From Elusimicrobiaceae bacterium (GTDB lineage Bacteria > Elusimicrobiota > Elusimicrobia > Elusimicrobiales > Elusimicrobiaceae), in NCBI GenBank assembly GCA_017475405.1, contig JAFVFN010000006.1, forward strand, positions 1 through 64,000: a DNA stretch of 64,000 nucleotides, read 5' to 3'. A program made the translations under genes and the position numbers. How positions within the stretch are numbered: position 1 is the stretch's first letter; every line of letters begins with the position of its first letter. Shown here one piece after another: positions 23,340 to 32,746 of the stretch. Below the pieces are notes generated by a model that saw nothing but the letters and a program-made list of their open reading frames with translations, was not told where the DNA came from and did no database searches.

Positions 23340-25712
23340 ATGAAGTTGATCAAACGGTCTGCTGCCGTTTTATTAGGCACGCTGATTTTATTTTTTTCGT
23401 ACGCGCGCGCGGAAGAGACACCCGCTGAACTGGACCCGCGCGGCCCGTGGATGATTTGTAATATTTCTGTAGACGGTTTAAAAAATATTCGTAAAAAAAC
23501 AGTTACCAAAGCGGCGCATTCCAAAAAAGGTGAACTCTACGAACGCATTACGGTATCGGAAGATGTACAGGATATTTCCGCGCTAGGGAACTTTGACGCC
23601 GTAGAAATTGATATTTCCCCCATGCCCGGTACCCGCAAAGAAAAGGAATCCGGGACCTCTTACCAATGCCACCACATCACCTACCTGGTCAAAGAAAAAC
23701 CCATTTTTGATCGTCTCACTTACGAAGGCCGTAAGCATCTAGGCAAAGGGGCAATTACCCAGGCCATGACACTTAAAATTAAAGACCCGTTTAATGAGGC
23801 TAAGTTAGAGGGAGACCTTGAACGCATTACGGCTAAATATGCCGAAAAAGGGTACGTCAATGCCAAGGTAGCTTACCAAACACAAATTAACGAAAAACTC
23901 GGTGTTGTATACGTCAAATTACTGATTGACGAGGGAGAACGGGTTCGTGTTAAAGGACTCAACTTAGACACAAACGGAGCCACGCTTGAACTTCCCGAAC
24001 AAAAAATCATAAAAAAAGCATCCAACCGTCCCGGCAAAGTATTTAAACCGCAAAACCTGCAAAAAGACTGGGTCAAAATGATGCTCTACGGCCGTAACAA
24101 AGGGTACAGCGAATTTAATCTTTCTCAACCTGAAATTACCTACAACGATGCCAAGAACGAAACGTTTTTAACGTATCACCTGACCGAGGGACCGCAGGTT
24201 GACTTCGGTACCGTTACCTTTGATGGCAATAACGTTTTTACGCCCGAAGAACTCAACAAGCAGGTGCTCTTTCGCCAGGGACATCGTTATAACCAAAAAG
24301 ATTTTGACGATACCATCGCGGCCATCCAGGAACAATATGCTGATAAAGGCTACCTGCAAGCGCAAGTGGTTCCTGTCAAAGATATCCAAAACGGGATTTT
24401 AAATTTAACGTTTGATATTACCGAGGGACATATTTTCTACATCGATCATATCGATGTATCCGGATATCAACACACAAAAAAATACGTATTTACCCGTGAA
24501 ATTTCCATTAAACCCGGTGATTTGTACGATAACGCCAAAATCAAACGAAGCCAAACCAAAATCATGAATTTAGGTTTTATTAACGACGTACAAATTGGCC
24601 TACAGCCTACGGCAGATCCCAACAAAGTGGACTTGGATTTTAATGTCCAGGAGGGACGCCCCGGCATGTTTACGGCCGGACTGGCCATGAGCTCCATGGA
24701 CGGATTATACGGGGAAGTTTCCATTAACCATTTGAACCTGTTCGGACGAGCACAACGCTTGTCTTTACGCACCCTATTTGGTAAAGAAATCTTAGACTAT
24801 ACCGTCAGCTGGTATACCCCCTGGATTTTTGATAAACCGACCTCATTGGGTGTGGATTTATTTAATACGCGTCGTTACCGTTCGTTCTCTACCGAAAACC
24901 AGGCCTATACCGAAAAACGTATCGGCGGCCGCGTCAAAGTAGGTCCTCGTTTTAACGATGATATCTACCAACTCTCCCTCGGATATTCGTTTGAACACAT
25001 TGAGATTTATGACGTAGAGCAAGAGTTCCAATGCAAACCGGGACAAGATCCGGCCACCTGTATTGCCAAAGGAGATACGGATTTGTCTACGGTCAGCACT
25101 GACTTTGCCATTGATACCCGCGATAATATTTGGGATCCCACGCGCGGGTGGCGTAACTCTTTGGGCGTTGCCATGGCTGGCGGCCCTATAGGCGGAGACT
25201 TGGACCTGTGGTACTTAAATGCACGTTCTATTTTCAACTACACGGTTTTAAATGTGGGTGGTAATTATCCGATCGTGTTTGTACTTTCCAATAAATTCGG
25301 GTCGGTACGTCCGTATGGACGCACCAATGAAGTACCTCCCTATGAGAAGTTCTTCCTCGGCGGTGCCGATACCATCCGCGGCTATGAACGCGCCGGTGAA
25401 ATCGGTCCCAAATACGGCGGCACCACTTACTATGTCATGAATGCGGAACTGCGCTTCCCGCTCGCACGGGAAGGACGTCGAAATATGGCCCAGTTTGCCT
25501 TCTTCTTTGATATGGGTAACTCGTGGGACCATGCTTCGGATTTGGACTTTTCACTCGGGCCCAATGATAATCAGTTCAAATCGGGCGTCGGGGTCGGGTT
25601 GCGTTTAACTACTCCGTCTTTGCCTATTCGCATTGACTGGGGTTACGGCCTTAATCACAAACAGGGAGAGGACCGTTCGCACTTCTACTTTAACATCTCT
25701 AACATGATGTAA
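23340..25712 (+). CDS. bamA: Outer membrane protein assembly factor BamA
   Basis: 790 residues with a signal peptide (RSAAVLLGTLILFFSYARA). Five POTRA-type repeats span residues about 35-430 (for example VTFDGNNVFTPEELNKQVLF and IDVSGYQHTKKYVFTREISI). The C-terminal 16-strand barrel includes FLGGADTIRGYERAGEIGPK, a strong match to the conserved (V/I)RGY motif of loop 6, and LRLTTPSLPIRIDWGYGL. BamA folds barrel proteins into the outer membrane. It heads a tight operon with a Skp-like chaperone and lipid A genes. Confidence 0.96.
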   Translation: MKLIKRSAAVLLGTLILFFSYARAEETPAELDPRGPWMICNISVDGLKNIRKKTVTKAAHSKKGELYERITVSEDVQDISALGNFDAVEIDISPMPGTRKEKESGTSYQCHHITYLVKEKPIFDRLTYEGRKHLGKGAITQAMTLKIKDPFNEAKLEGDLERITAKYAEKGYVNAKVAYQTQINEKLGVVYVKLLIDEGERVRVKGLNLDTNGATLELPEQKIIKKASNRPGKVFKPQNLQKDWVKMMLYGRNKGYSEFNLSQPEITYNDAKNETFLTYHLTEGPQVDFGTVTFDGNNVFTPEELNKQVLFRQGHRYNQKDFDDTIAAIQEQYADKGYLQAQVVPVKDIQNGILNLTFDITEGHIFYIDHIDVSGYQHTKKYVFTREISIKPGDLYDNAKIKRSQTKIMNLGFINDVQIGLQPTADPNKVDLDFNVQEGRPGMFTAGLAMSSMDGLYGEVSINHLNLFGRAQRLSLRTLFGKEILDYTVSWYTPWIFDKPTSLGVDLFNTRRYRSFSTENQAYTEKRIGGRVKVGPRFNDDIYQLSLGYSFEHIEIYDVEQEFQCKPGQDPATCIAKGDTDLSTVSTDFAIDTRDNIWDPTRGWRNSLGVAMAGGPIGGDLDLWYLNARSIFNYTVLNVGGNYPIVFVLSNKFGSVRPYGRTNEVPPYEKFFLGGADTIRGYERAGEIGPKYGGTTYYVMNAELRFPLAREGRRNMAQFAFFFDMGNSWDHASDLDFSLGPNDNQFKSGVGVGLRLTTPSLPIRIDWGYGLNHKQGEDRSHFYFNISNMM

Positions 25713-25718
25713 CAGGTT

Positions 25719-26594
25719 ATGAAAAACAGCGTATTGGTATTACTTTTTTTGGGGTTGTTGACAGCTGCGGCTCACGCACAAGAAATGGCGCTAACCGAAG
25801 AAGAAAATGCTGCCGTGGCCGCTATTTTGGCCAAAACGCAAACACCCCAAAAAACGGACGACCATTTACCTGCTCCGCAAGAGGCACAAGCAGAAGTAAA
25901 AGAAGAACTCGATGCACAGGATCCACCGGAGGAGATAGATGAAGCTACCGCCAAAAAATGTTTAACGGTTGCCTTTGTTGATATTGATGAGGCTTTCAAC
26001 GCGCATCCACGCACCGTAGTCGTCAAGGAGCAAATACGTTTAAAAATCTTATCCAAAGAAGACGAAGTGGACAGCGCCAAACGCTTAATTACGGCCTTGC
26101 ACGAAGAGAACCGTCATCTGATGGGACTTTTGCGCCAATTAAAACCGTTCTACGAACGTATTGTAGTGGAACCGCATGAGCTTTCTCCGCGGCCTGCAGA
26201 AAACGCCAGTGAGCTGGAGTTAGGCAATATATTAAACCGTTTAACGTTTGCAGGAACTGACGTGTTTTATGCCACCCCGCTTAATACGCCTGCACAACTT
26301 GAAGATCTCAAAACCCGTATCGCCAGTAACAAACGCATTATTGAAGAGCGCAGCTTTTTTATTGATAACTACAAAGCACAAACCCGTGAAGAAATTTTAA
26401 AATTAGAAGAAAAAGAGGTCAAAGAGATCCTTAAAGATATCTATTTGGAAATCAAATCCTTTGCACAAAAGCGCAACATCGGCGCGATCGTACGCAAAGA
26501 TGAAGTACTCTACGGACAAAAACCCGTAAATGTTACAAAAGATTTTGTAAATCGCCTCAAAAAGGCTAAAAAATACCGCAAACGCGGGAAATAG
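25719..26594 (+). CDS. OmpH/Skp-family periplasmic chaperone
   Basis: 291 residues with a signal peptide (VLVLLFLGLLTAAAHAQ). After an acidic, Pro/Glu-rich linker comes TVAFVDIDEAFNAHPRTVVV, the start of the OmpH/Skp domain, with long charged helices (residues about 105-280) ending IGAIVRKDEVLYGQKPVNVT. Skp trimers carry unfolded outer-membrane proteins to BAM. The protein is about 100 residues longer than classical Skp because of the N-terminal linker and a longer helical part. It starts 6 nt after bamA, which fits the role. Confidence 0.85.
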   Translation: MKNSVLVLLFLGLLTAAAHAQEMALTEEENAAVAAILAKTQTPQKTDDHLPAPQEAQAEVKEELDAQDPPEEIDEATAKKCLTVAFVDIDEAFNAHPRTVVVKEQIRLKILSKEDEVDSAKRLITALHEENRHLMGLLRQLKPFYERIVVEPHELSPRPAENASELELGNILNRLTFAGTDVFYATPLNTPAQLEDLKTRIASNKRIIEERSFFIDNYKAQTREEILKLEEKEVKEILKDIYLEIKSFAQKRNIGAIVRKDEVLYGQKPVNVTKDFVNRLKKAKKYRKRGK

Positions 26595-26602
26595 AGGTAA
26601 CC

Positions 26603-27679
26603 ATGAAACCATTATCTATCTCTGAGATTACACAAATTACACATACGCAGGCTTCTGCCAACACCGAACTGCAAATTACAGCGTTGTGTTCCTTGGAAAA
26701 CGCACATGAGGGCGGAATTTGTTATATTACTTCCTTGGAAAAACCGAAAATGTTAGAAAAATTAGCTGCCTCGGCTGTATTTGTACCGAATGCTGCAAAA
26801 GACCAAAATTTACCTTTTAAGGGTGTATTTCTCTACACCGATAACCCCGAATGGGCCTTTGTACTCTTAATGAAATACGTAGACGCCCAACAACAAAAGC
26901 ATACCCCCGGGATCCATCCGACAGCTGTGATCAGCGAAAAAGCGGTATTGGGGCAAAATGTATCGGTCGGTGCTTATACCGTCATTGAAGAGGGTGCTCA
27001 AATCGGTGATAATACGGTCATTTTCCCGCAATGCTATATCGGCAAAAATGTAAAAATCGGCAAAAACGGATACATTTACCCGCAGGTGGTTATCCGGGAA
27101 GACTGCGTATTAAAGGATTATGTAATTGTGCAGGCCGGAGCCAAAATCGGCAGTGATGGTTTCGGGTTCACCTTCCATGACGGAAGACATCACAAAATCC
27201 CTCAAATCGGCAATGTTATTATCGGCAATGATGTCGAAATCCAATCCAATGCCTGTATCGACCGCGCCAAGATCGCCAGTACCGTAATCGGCGATAATAC
27301 CAAAATTGACAACCTGGTACAAATCGGCCATAACGTCACTATCGGCATGAGTTCTATTTGCTGCGCACAGGTCGGCGTGGCAGGCACCACGGATATAGGA
27401 AATGGTGTTATTTTGGCAGGGCAGGTCGGATTAGCCGGACACATGACTATTGGAGACCGTGCCCAGGTCGGTGCCCAATCCGGGGTCATGACTTCTATCC
27501 CGGCCGGACAAACCTACTTCGGATACCCGGCCATGCCTCAGCGTGAAGCATTCAAGCAACAAGTCATTTTGCGCAAGCTGCCGGAAATGTACAAAGATTT
27601 TCAAAAATTTCAAAAAGAAACAGCCGAACTGAAAAAATTATCTTTTTTCGGTCGGCTCAAAAAATTATTAGGATATTAG
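26603..27679 (+). CDS. lpxD: UDP-3-O-acylglucosamine N-acyltransferase LpxD
   Basis: 358 residues, the normal length. An N-terminal uridine-binding domain (residues 1-100) is followed by a left-handed parallel beta-helix of hexapeptide repeats (TAVISEKAVLGQNVSVGAYT and on). The catalytic His lies in NLVQIGHNVTIG. It adds the N-linked acyl chain in the third step of lipid A synthesis in the cytoplasm. Eight nt separate it from the chaperone gene and 1 nt from lpxC. Confidence 0.96.
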   Translation: MKPLSISEITQITHTQASANTELQITALCSLENAHEGGICYITSLEKPKMLEKLAASAVFVPNAAKDQNLPFKGVFLYTDNPEWAFVLLMKYVDAQQQKHTPGIHPTAVISEKAVLGQNVSVGAYTVIEEGAQIGDNTVIFPQCYIGKNVKIGKNGYIYPQVVIREDCVLKDYVIVQAGAKIGSDGFGFTFHDGRHHKIPQIGNVIIGNDVEIQSNACIDRAKIASTVIGDNTKIDNLVQIGHNVTIGMSSICCAQVGVAGTTDIGNGVILAGQVGLAGHMTIGDRAQVGAQSGVMTSIPAGQTYFGYPAMPQREAFKQQVILRKLPEMYKDFQKFQKETAELKKLSFFGRLKKLLGY

Positions 27680-27680
27680 T

Positions 27681-28505
27681 ATGAGGAAAACTTTACAAAC
27701 AGCTGCCGTTGTCAGCGGCCTCGGGTTACACACCGGTGTACCCTCCACATTAACCTTTAAACCCGCCGAAAACGGAATTACGTTTTTAAGAACCGATTTA
27801 TCAGGATCGGAACCGATCGTAGCACATGCAGACAATGTCGGTTCTACCTTACGCGGTACCAATTTAAAAAACAGCACGGCTGAAGTATGGACTATTGAGC
27901 ACGTGATGTCTGCCATCCACGCCTTGGGGATTACCGATGTATCCGTAGAAATGGACGGTCCCGAACCGCCTGTAACCGACGGGGCCAGTGATGTCTACGT
28001 TAACGCCCTGCTGCAAGCAGGTCTTAAAGAATTACCCGGTGAACTGCCGATCTTACACATCAGTCAAAAAATTACTTACAGCTGCGGGGATATCTTCTAC
28101 TCGGCGGAACCCTCCGATAAACTGACGTTTACCTTTGTATACCGTCACAAACATCCGCTGCTCGCCCACAGCGAATACAGTTTTGAGTTTACCCAGGAAA
28201 ACTATATTGAACAAATTGCCCGTGCCCGCACGTTTGGTTTTGAAGCAGAACTGGAGTTTTTAAAAGCACACGGACTGGCCAAAGGCGGCAATTTGGAAAA
28301 CGCCGTTATTATCGGCAAAGACAAGTTTATTAATGAACGTCGATATCCCGATGAACCGGTACGCCATAAACTGTTAGATCTCATCGGAGACATCCGTTTA
28401 ACCGGTCGCCAATTGCCGCCTCTAGCCATTCGCTGTGAGTGCGGCGGTCACAAACATAACGTAATTTTTGCTAAAATTTTATTAGCGAACGCGGAGGAAA
28501 AATGA
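27681..28505 (+). CDS. lpxC: UDP-3-O-acyl-N-acetylglucosamine deacetylase LpxC
   Basis: 274 residues (a little shorter than the usual 300). Zinc and catalytic residues are visible: His in WTIEHVMSAIHALG, His/Asp in RHKLLDLIGDIRLTG, and His near the end in GGHKHNVIF. LpxC commits the cell to lipid A synthesis. It is separate from fabZ here and not fused as in Bacteroidota. The stop overlaps the fabZ start by 4 nt. Confidence 0.96.
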   Translation: MRKTLQTAAVVSGLGLHTGVPSTLTFKPAENGITFLRTDLSGSEPIVAHADNVGSTLRGTNLKNSTAEVWTIEHVMSAIHALGITDVSVEMDGPEPPVTDGASDVYVNALLQAGLKELPGELPILHISQKITYSCGDIFYSAEPSDKLTFTFVYRHKHPLLAHSEYSFEFTQENYIEQIARARTFGFEAELEFLKAHGLAKGGNLENAVIIGKDKFINERRYPDEPVRHKLLDLIGDIRLTGRQLPPLAIRCECGGHKHNVIFAKILLANAEEK

Positions 28506-28987
28506 GCGTCAGAAACAGTTTACACGATTTTTTAACATTGCCTGTCTTGCAGGTTATTGATCAGGAACAAATCAAAAATACCATCCCGCACCGCGAACCA
28601 TTTTTACTTGTAGACGAAGTACGCGTATTGGAAGACGGTAAAAAATATATCGGGATCCGACACGTACAGGCGGATGAGTATTATTTTAAGGGCCATTTCC
28701 CGGGGAAACCCGTTATGCCAGGAGTACTGGTAATTGAAAGCATGTCCCAGGCCTTTGGCGGAGCGATTATGAACCGCGTGGCCAAAGATAATACCTCTAT
28801 CCCGTTATTTTTAAGTATTGATTCGGCAAAGTTCCGCGGCATGGTATGCCCCGGAGATACCCTGGAAATGCCGCTTGAAATCCTGCGCCTTGGGAAAATT
28901 TCCAAGATCTACGCAGAGGCCTATGTAAACGACAAACTCTGTGCCCAGGCCACCCTCAATTTTATTTTAGGAGAAAAACATGTCTAA
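28502..28987 (+). CDS. fabZ: 3-hydroxyacyl-ACP dehydratase FabZ
   Basis: 161 residues with a hot-dog fold. IPHREPFLLVDEV and the active-site block YYFKGHFPGKPVMPGVLVIE (catalytic His in GHFPG) are typical, and the catalytic Glu follows in VIESMSQAFGG. It dehydrates 3-hydroxyacyl-ACP in fatty acid synthesis and competes with LpxA for the substrate, which explains its place in the lpx operon. The start overlaps lpxC by 4 nt and the end overlaps lpxA by 8 nt. Confidence 0.96.
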   Translation: MSVRNSLHDFLTLPVLQVIDQEQIKNTIPHREPFLLVDEVRVLEDGKKYIGIRHVQADEYYFKGHFPGKPVMPGVLVIESMSQAFGGAIMNRVAKDNTSIPLFLSIDSAKFRGMVCPGDTLEMPLEILRLGKISKIYAEAYVNDKLCAQATLNFILGEKHV

Positions 28988-29780
28988 CATTCATCCTACT
29001 GCTATTATCCATCCCAACGCTAAAATTGACCCGTCCACCACCGTAGGACCTTACACCGTTATCGGAGATGACGTACAAATCGGTAAAAATAACCATATCG
29101 GCCCATTTTGCGTCATTGAAAACACCACGATGGGCGATAACAACGAACTGATTGCCAGTTGCTTTGTGGGTGTAAAACCGCAGGATCTCTCTTACAAAGA
29201 CGAACATACCCGCGTAGTCATGGGCAACGGCAATAAAATCCGTGAATGCGTAACCATCCACCGCTCCACTTTTGTAGATAAACCCACCACCATGGGCAAT
29301 AACAATTTACTCATGGCCAATGCCCACTTAGCACACGACGTACAAATGGGCAATAATTGTATTATTGCAAACTCTACCGGTATTGCCGGACACGTGATTG
29401 TAGAAGACCGCGTGGTCATGTCGGGTATGATCGGGGTACACCAATTTACCCGCGTAGGCACCATGGCAATGATTTCCGGCGGTACCATGGTTCCCATGGA
29501 TATCCCCCCGTATTGCATTGCGCAGGGAGAACGAGCTAAACTCATCGGCCTTAACGTCATTGGACTGCGCCGGGCCGGGTTGGACCGCAAAGTCATTTTG
29601 GAAATCAGACGTGCGTTTAAATTACTCTTTAGAAGCGGCAAACGCATGGAAGAAGCCTTGGCCGAACTGGAAGCCTCCCCCCGGTGTGCGGAAGTACAAC
29701 ATTTGATTGATTTTTGCCGCCAAAGCGAACGAGGGATTACACCTGCTAAGAAATCTATGCGTGGTGAGGACGATGAATAA
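28980..29780 (+). CDS. lpxA: UDP-N-acetylglucosamine O-acyltransferase LpxA
   Basis: 266 residues. A beta-helix of hexapeptide repeats (TAIIHPNAKIDPSTTVGPYT) with the catalytic His in NAHLAHDVQMGNN and the family block IGVHQFTRVGTMAMISGGT, then a C-terminal helical domain. It performs the first acylation of lipid A. It overlaps both fabZ and lpxI. Confidence 0.97.
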   Translation: MSNIHPTAIIHPNAKIDPSTTVGPYTVIGDDVQIGKNNHIGPFCVIENTTMGDNNELIASCFVGVKPQDLSYKDEHTRVVMGNGNKIRECVTIHRSTFVDKPTTMGNNNLLMANAHLAHDVQMGNNCIIANSTGIAGHVIVEDRVVMSGMIGVHQFTRVGTMAMISGGTMVPMDIPPYCIAQGERAKLIGLNVIGLRRAGLDRKVILEIRRAFKLLFRSGKRMEEALAELEASPRCAEVQHLIDFCRQSERGITPAKKSMRGEDDE

Positions 29781-30606
29781 CGCTCCCAAAACCCTGGGAC
29801 TGATTGCCGGAGAGGGCAAAATGCCCATCTACATTGCCCGTAAAGCGACCGAGCGCGGGTATACCGTGTTTGTGCTGGGACTTAAGGGCAATGCCCGAGA
29901 ATCAGATTATAAAGGCTGCTGCAGGGGTTTTAAGTTTATCCGTTTGGGGCAATTGGGCACAGGCATCCAATATTTTAAAGAAAACGGTGCCACAACTGCC
30001 GTTATGGCCGGACGGGTACAACATACGTCTATTTTTACCAACATGATGCCTGATAAACGGGGCATCCAGTTTTTGGCAAGTCTGAAAAGTATGCAAACCA
30101 AGCATATTTTGTCACGCCTCATTGAAGAATGTGCCAAAGACGGTATCACGTTTACGAACTCGGCTCTATTTTTGGAAGATTTTTTCCCGGGCAAAGGAAT
30201 ACTTTCCAAACGTCATCCTACTGAAGATGAACAAAAAACTATTGATTACGGGTTTTCCATTGCCAAACAAATAGCCACCCTGGACATTGGACTTACCTGC
30301 GTGGTCAGCCAACAGGCTGTTATTGCCGTAGAGGGCATGGAGGGCACGGATAAATGTATTGCCCGTGCCGGCGAACTGTATAAGAAATCTGCGGAAAAGG
30401 ATACTGCCGTAGCAGTTGTTAAAGCGGCTCGCCCCCAACAGGATATGCGCTATGACTTGCCTGTAGTAGGTAAAGGAACGCTTAAAAGCGTTCATAAAGC
30501 AGGCTTTAGTATCCTGGCCTTTGAAGCAGGGAAAACGCTCGTTATAGACTTGGAAGAAGTCATTGCCTTGGCCGATAAACTCAATATTTGTCTGGTGGCT
30601 GTGTAA
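29773..30606 (+). CDS. lpxI: UDP-2,3-diacylglucosamine pyrophosphatase LpxI
   Basis: 277 residues of the DUF1009/LpxI family: KTLGLIAGEGKMPIYIARKA at the start and RPQQDMRYDLPVVGKGTLKS with AGKTLVIDLEEVIALADKLN at the end. It hydrolyses UDP-diacylglucosamine to lipid X and replaces LpxH. No LpxH-type gene is seen here. The start at 29773 was chosen over a longer frame because of GGTGAGGA upstream and because GLIAGEGKMP should be N-terminal. Last gene of the bamA-lpx operon. Confidence 0.93.
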   Translation: MNNAPKTLGLIAGEGKMPIYIARKATERGYTVFVLGLKGNARESDYKGCCRGFKFIRLGQLGTGIQYFKENGATTAVMAGRVQHTSIFTNMMPDKRGIQFLASLKSMQTKHILSRLIEECAKDGITFTNSALFLEDFFPGKGILSKRHPTEDEQKTIDYGFSIAKQIATLDIGLTCVVSQQAVIAVEGMEGTDKCIARAGELYKKSAEKDTAVAVVKAARPQQDMRYDLPVVGKGTLKSVHKAGFSILAFEAGKTLVIDLEEVIALADKLNICLVAV

Positions 30607-30633
30607 AAACTTGTTGGTCTGAACTGTTAAAAT

Positions 30634-31125
30634 TCATTTCAACGGGTACAAGGTCTTAATATTAGACGCATCTTGAGCCCCCAATAGTTTACAAATTTTT
30701 AAGTCCGTGATAGTATGGGAATAACAGTATGGAGTAGGATCTTTCCCGTACATAACCAAAATATATCGTGTATCTGTCGGTAGACGGTTAGCAACTGCAA
30801 CTATGCCAGAATTGTCAGTAGAACTAGTCCAACGTGCTCCATAACCAAATAAATTAGTTTCCTTACGTACCATATCATTATGCGCAAAATTCTTCCCAGG
30901 AACATCTATATCTAATTCATCTAAATTAGCAGTATATTCCCCGTTAGCCAAGAAATGCACCTCTTGCGCTTGCGCAATTGTCTTTATTAAAGCTAGTGCT
31001 TCTGTAGCACGTGATTTTTCAACAGCAGTTTGATATTGTGGTAATGCTACGGCTGCCAATATGCCTATAATAAGTACTACGACTAAAAGCTCTATGAGCG
31101 TGAATGCTTGTTGATTTCTATACAT
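30634..31125 (-). CDS. Type IV pilin-like protein (prepilin), T12-promoter class
   Basis: 163 residues. Leader MYRNQQA, then FTLIELLVVVLIIGILAAVA, PQYQTAVEKSRATEALALIK and FLANGEYTANLDELDIDVPG. Cleavage would follow Ala. The C-terminal half has a Cys pair (TPYCYSHT and LKICKLLG) as in many pilin-like copies. Convergent with lpxI and divergent from tpiA. RBS AAGGAGA precedes the ATG. The promoter has the T12 spacer. Confidence 0.92.
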   Translation of the reverse strand: MYRNQQAFTLIELLVVVLIIGILAAVALPQYQTAVEKSRATEALALIKTIAQAQEVHFLANGEYTANLDELDIDVPGKNFAHNDMVRKETNLFGYGARWTSSTDNSGIVAVANRLPTDTRYILVMYGKDPTPYCYSHTITDLKICKLLGAQDASNIKTLYPLK

Positions 31126-31165
31126 ATATTTTATCTCCTTATATGGTTTTTATCCTTATAAAAAG

Positions 31166-31193
31166 AAGATATCAAAAAAAAAAAACAAGTCAA
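31166..31193 (-). promoter_or_regulatory. Pilin promoter with T12 spacer tract
   Basis: On the minus strand: TTGACT (31193-31188), spacer TG-T12-GA (16 nt), TATCTT (31171-31166). Flanks differ from the copies at 6189 and 55629, but the T count and spacer length are the same. Confidence 0.65.
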
Positions 31194-31258
31194 GCCAAAA
31201 ATAGGGGGGATTCAGCCCGTAAATCCAACCTAATTTATAGTCTGTTTTAGAAAGAAAT

Positions 31259-31288
31259 TTGTCTTTTGAACCCGTTTTATGATACTAT
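31259..31288 (+). promoter_or_regulatory. Likely tpiA promoter
   Basis: TTGTCT (31259-31264), 18-nt spacer, TACTAT (31283-31288). The start of tpiA lies about 60 nt downstream, after the RBS-like AAGGGGAC. Confidence 0.5.
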
Positions 31289-31348
31289 GTACAAGAGAGT
31301 GTCCCGTTTTGCGGACCGCTACAACTTTATATATAAGGGGACTATTTT

Positions 31349-32101
31349 ATGTCTAGAACACCAATTATTGCCGGAAACTGGAAAATGCACAATACAATTG
31401 CCGAAGCTACCGCTTTAGTGGAAGCTTTAAAACAGGCCGGTAACAAAAATAATGCTGAAATTATCATTGCTCCTTCCTATACTGCCTTAGCCGTAGCAGC
31501 TCACAGTGCCAAAGGAAGCGAAATCAAAATCTCCGCTCAAGACGTACATTGGGAAGACAAAGGCGCTTTCACGAGCGCTGTGTCCCCCGTACAAGCCAAA
31601 GATGCCGGGGCCACACATACCATTATCGGCCACAGCGAACGCCGCAGTGTATTTGGTGACACGAATGAAATTTTAAACAAAAAAGTAGCAGCTGCTTTGC
31701 GCCACAACTTAACAGTTATCTTCTGCGTAGGTGAAACCCTGGAAGAACGCGAAGCCAACAAAACTTTAGACGTTATTGCCGCTCAACTGGAAAACGGTCT
31801 TAAAGGTTTTACCTCAGAGCAATTAAAAGGCTTAGTGATTGCCTATGAACCAGTTTGGGCCATTGGCACCGGCAAGACTGCCACTCCGGATCAAGCGCAG
31901 GAAGTACATGCCGCCATCCGCACCCAACTGGCAAAAACCTACGGTGATGAATTTGCCCAAGCAACCCGCATCCTCTACGGCGGCAGCGTAAAAGATACCA
32001 ACGTAGATGAAATTATGGCCAAACCGGACGTAGACGGTGCACTCGTAGGCGGACAATCTTTAATTGCAGAAAAATTTGCACGCATTATTAACTTCAATTA
32101 A
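31349..32101 (+). CDS. tpiA: Triosephosphate isomerase
   Basis: 250 residues of normal length. IIAGNWKMHNT (catalytic Lys), THTIIGHSERRSVFG (catalytic His) and VIAYEPVWAIGTGKTATPDQ (catalytic Glu) are present, as is the phosphate loop YGGSVKDTN. It interconverts glyceraldehyde 3-phosphate and dihydroxyacetone phosphate in the cytoplasm. deoC follows without a gap, whose product feeds glyceraldehyde 3-phosphate into the same pool. Confidence 0.97.
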   Translation: MSRTPIIAGNWKMHNTIAEATALVEALKQAGNKNNAEIIIAPSYTALAVAAHSAKGSEIKISAQDVHWEDKGAFTSAVSPVQAKDAGATHTIIGHSERRSVFGDTNEILNKKVAAALRHNLTVIFCVGETLEEREANKTLDVIAAQLENGLKGFTSEQLKGLVIAYEPVWAIGTGKTATPDQAQEVHAAIRTQLAKTYGDEFAQATRILYGGSVKDTNVDEIMAKPDVDGALVGGQSLIAEKFARIINFN

Positions 32102-32746
32102 ATGAATATTGCTAAACTCATTGACCATACCCTTTTAAAAGCCGATGCCACGCAGGCGCAAATACAGCGCCTGTGTGAGGAGGCTCGCACACACGGATTT
32201 GCCAGCGTATGCGTCAATCCATACTGGGTAAAATTTGCAAAAACACAACTTATGCAAACAGATGTAAAAGTGTGCACGGTCATTGGGTTCCCGTTAGGGG
32301 CGACTACGTCGCAGGCGAAAGCGTTTGAAGCACAAGATGCCGTTCAAAATGGTGCCGATGAACTAGATATGGTCCTCAATATCGGGGCCCTAAAATCCGG
32401 TGACGAAGAAACCGTATTAGCAGACATGCGAGCGGTACGCGACGTCACGCAGAGACACGTTTTAAAAGTTATTATTGAAACGTCTGTATTAACGGGCGCC
32501 GAAAAAATCAAAGCCTGCCAGCTGGCTGCTAAGGCCGGGGCTGACTTTGTCAAAACCTCCACCGGGTTTAACGGGGGTGGAGCTACTGCTAAAGATGTAG
32601 AACTGATGCGTCAACATATTCCGGATACGATGCAGGTAAAAGCCTCTGGAGGGATACGTACACGCGTTGACGCAGAAACGATGATAGCTGCCGGAGCCAC
32701 ACGTATTGGAGCCAGCAGCGGGGTAAAGATTATAGAGGGAATATGA
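32102..32746 (+). CDS. deoC: Deoxyribose-phosphate aldolase
   Basis: 214 residues of the short DeoC form. The Schiff-base Lys is in [11 protein letters not shown] and the second active-site Lys in [13 protein letters not shown], with [16 protein letters not shown] between. It splits deoxyribose 5-phosphate into acetaldehyde and glyceraldehyde 3-phosphate. Its ATG follows the tpiA stop directly, and it overlaps the next gene by 4 nt. Confidence 0.96.
   Translation: MNIAKLIDHTLLKADATQAQIQRLCEEARTHGFASVCVNPYWVKFAKTQLMQTDVKVCTVIGFPLGATTSQAKAFEAQDAVQNGADELDMVLNIGALKSGDEETVLADMRAVRDVTQRHVLKVIIETSVLTGAEKIKACQLAAKAGADFVKTSTGFNGGGATAKDVELMRQHIPDTMQVKASGGIRTRVDAETMIAAGATRIGASSGVKIIEGI

Noticed and set aside
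29192..29647. 151-residue minus-strand open frame opposite lpxA
   Set aside because: Shadow of the hexapeptide-repeat gene.
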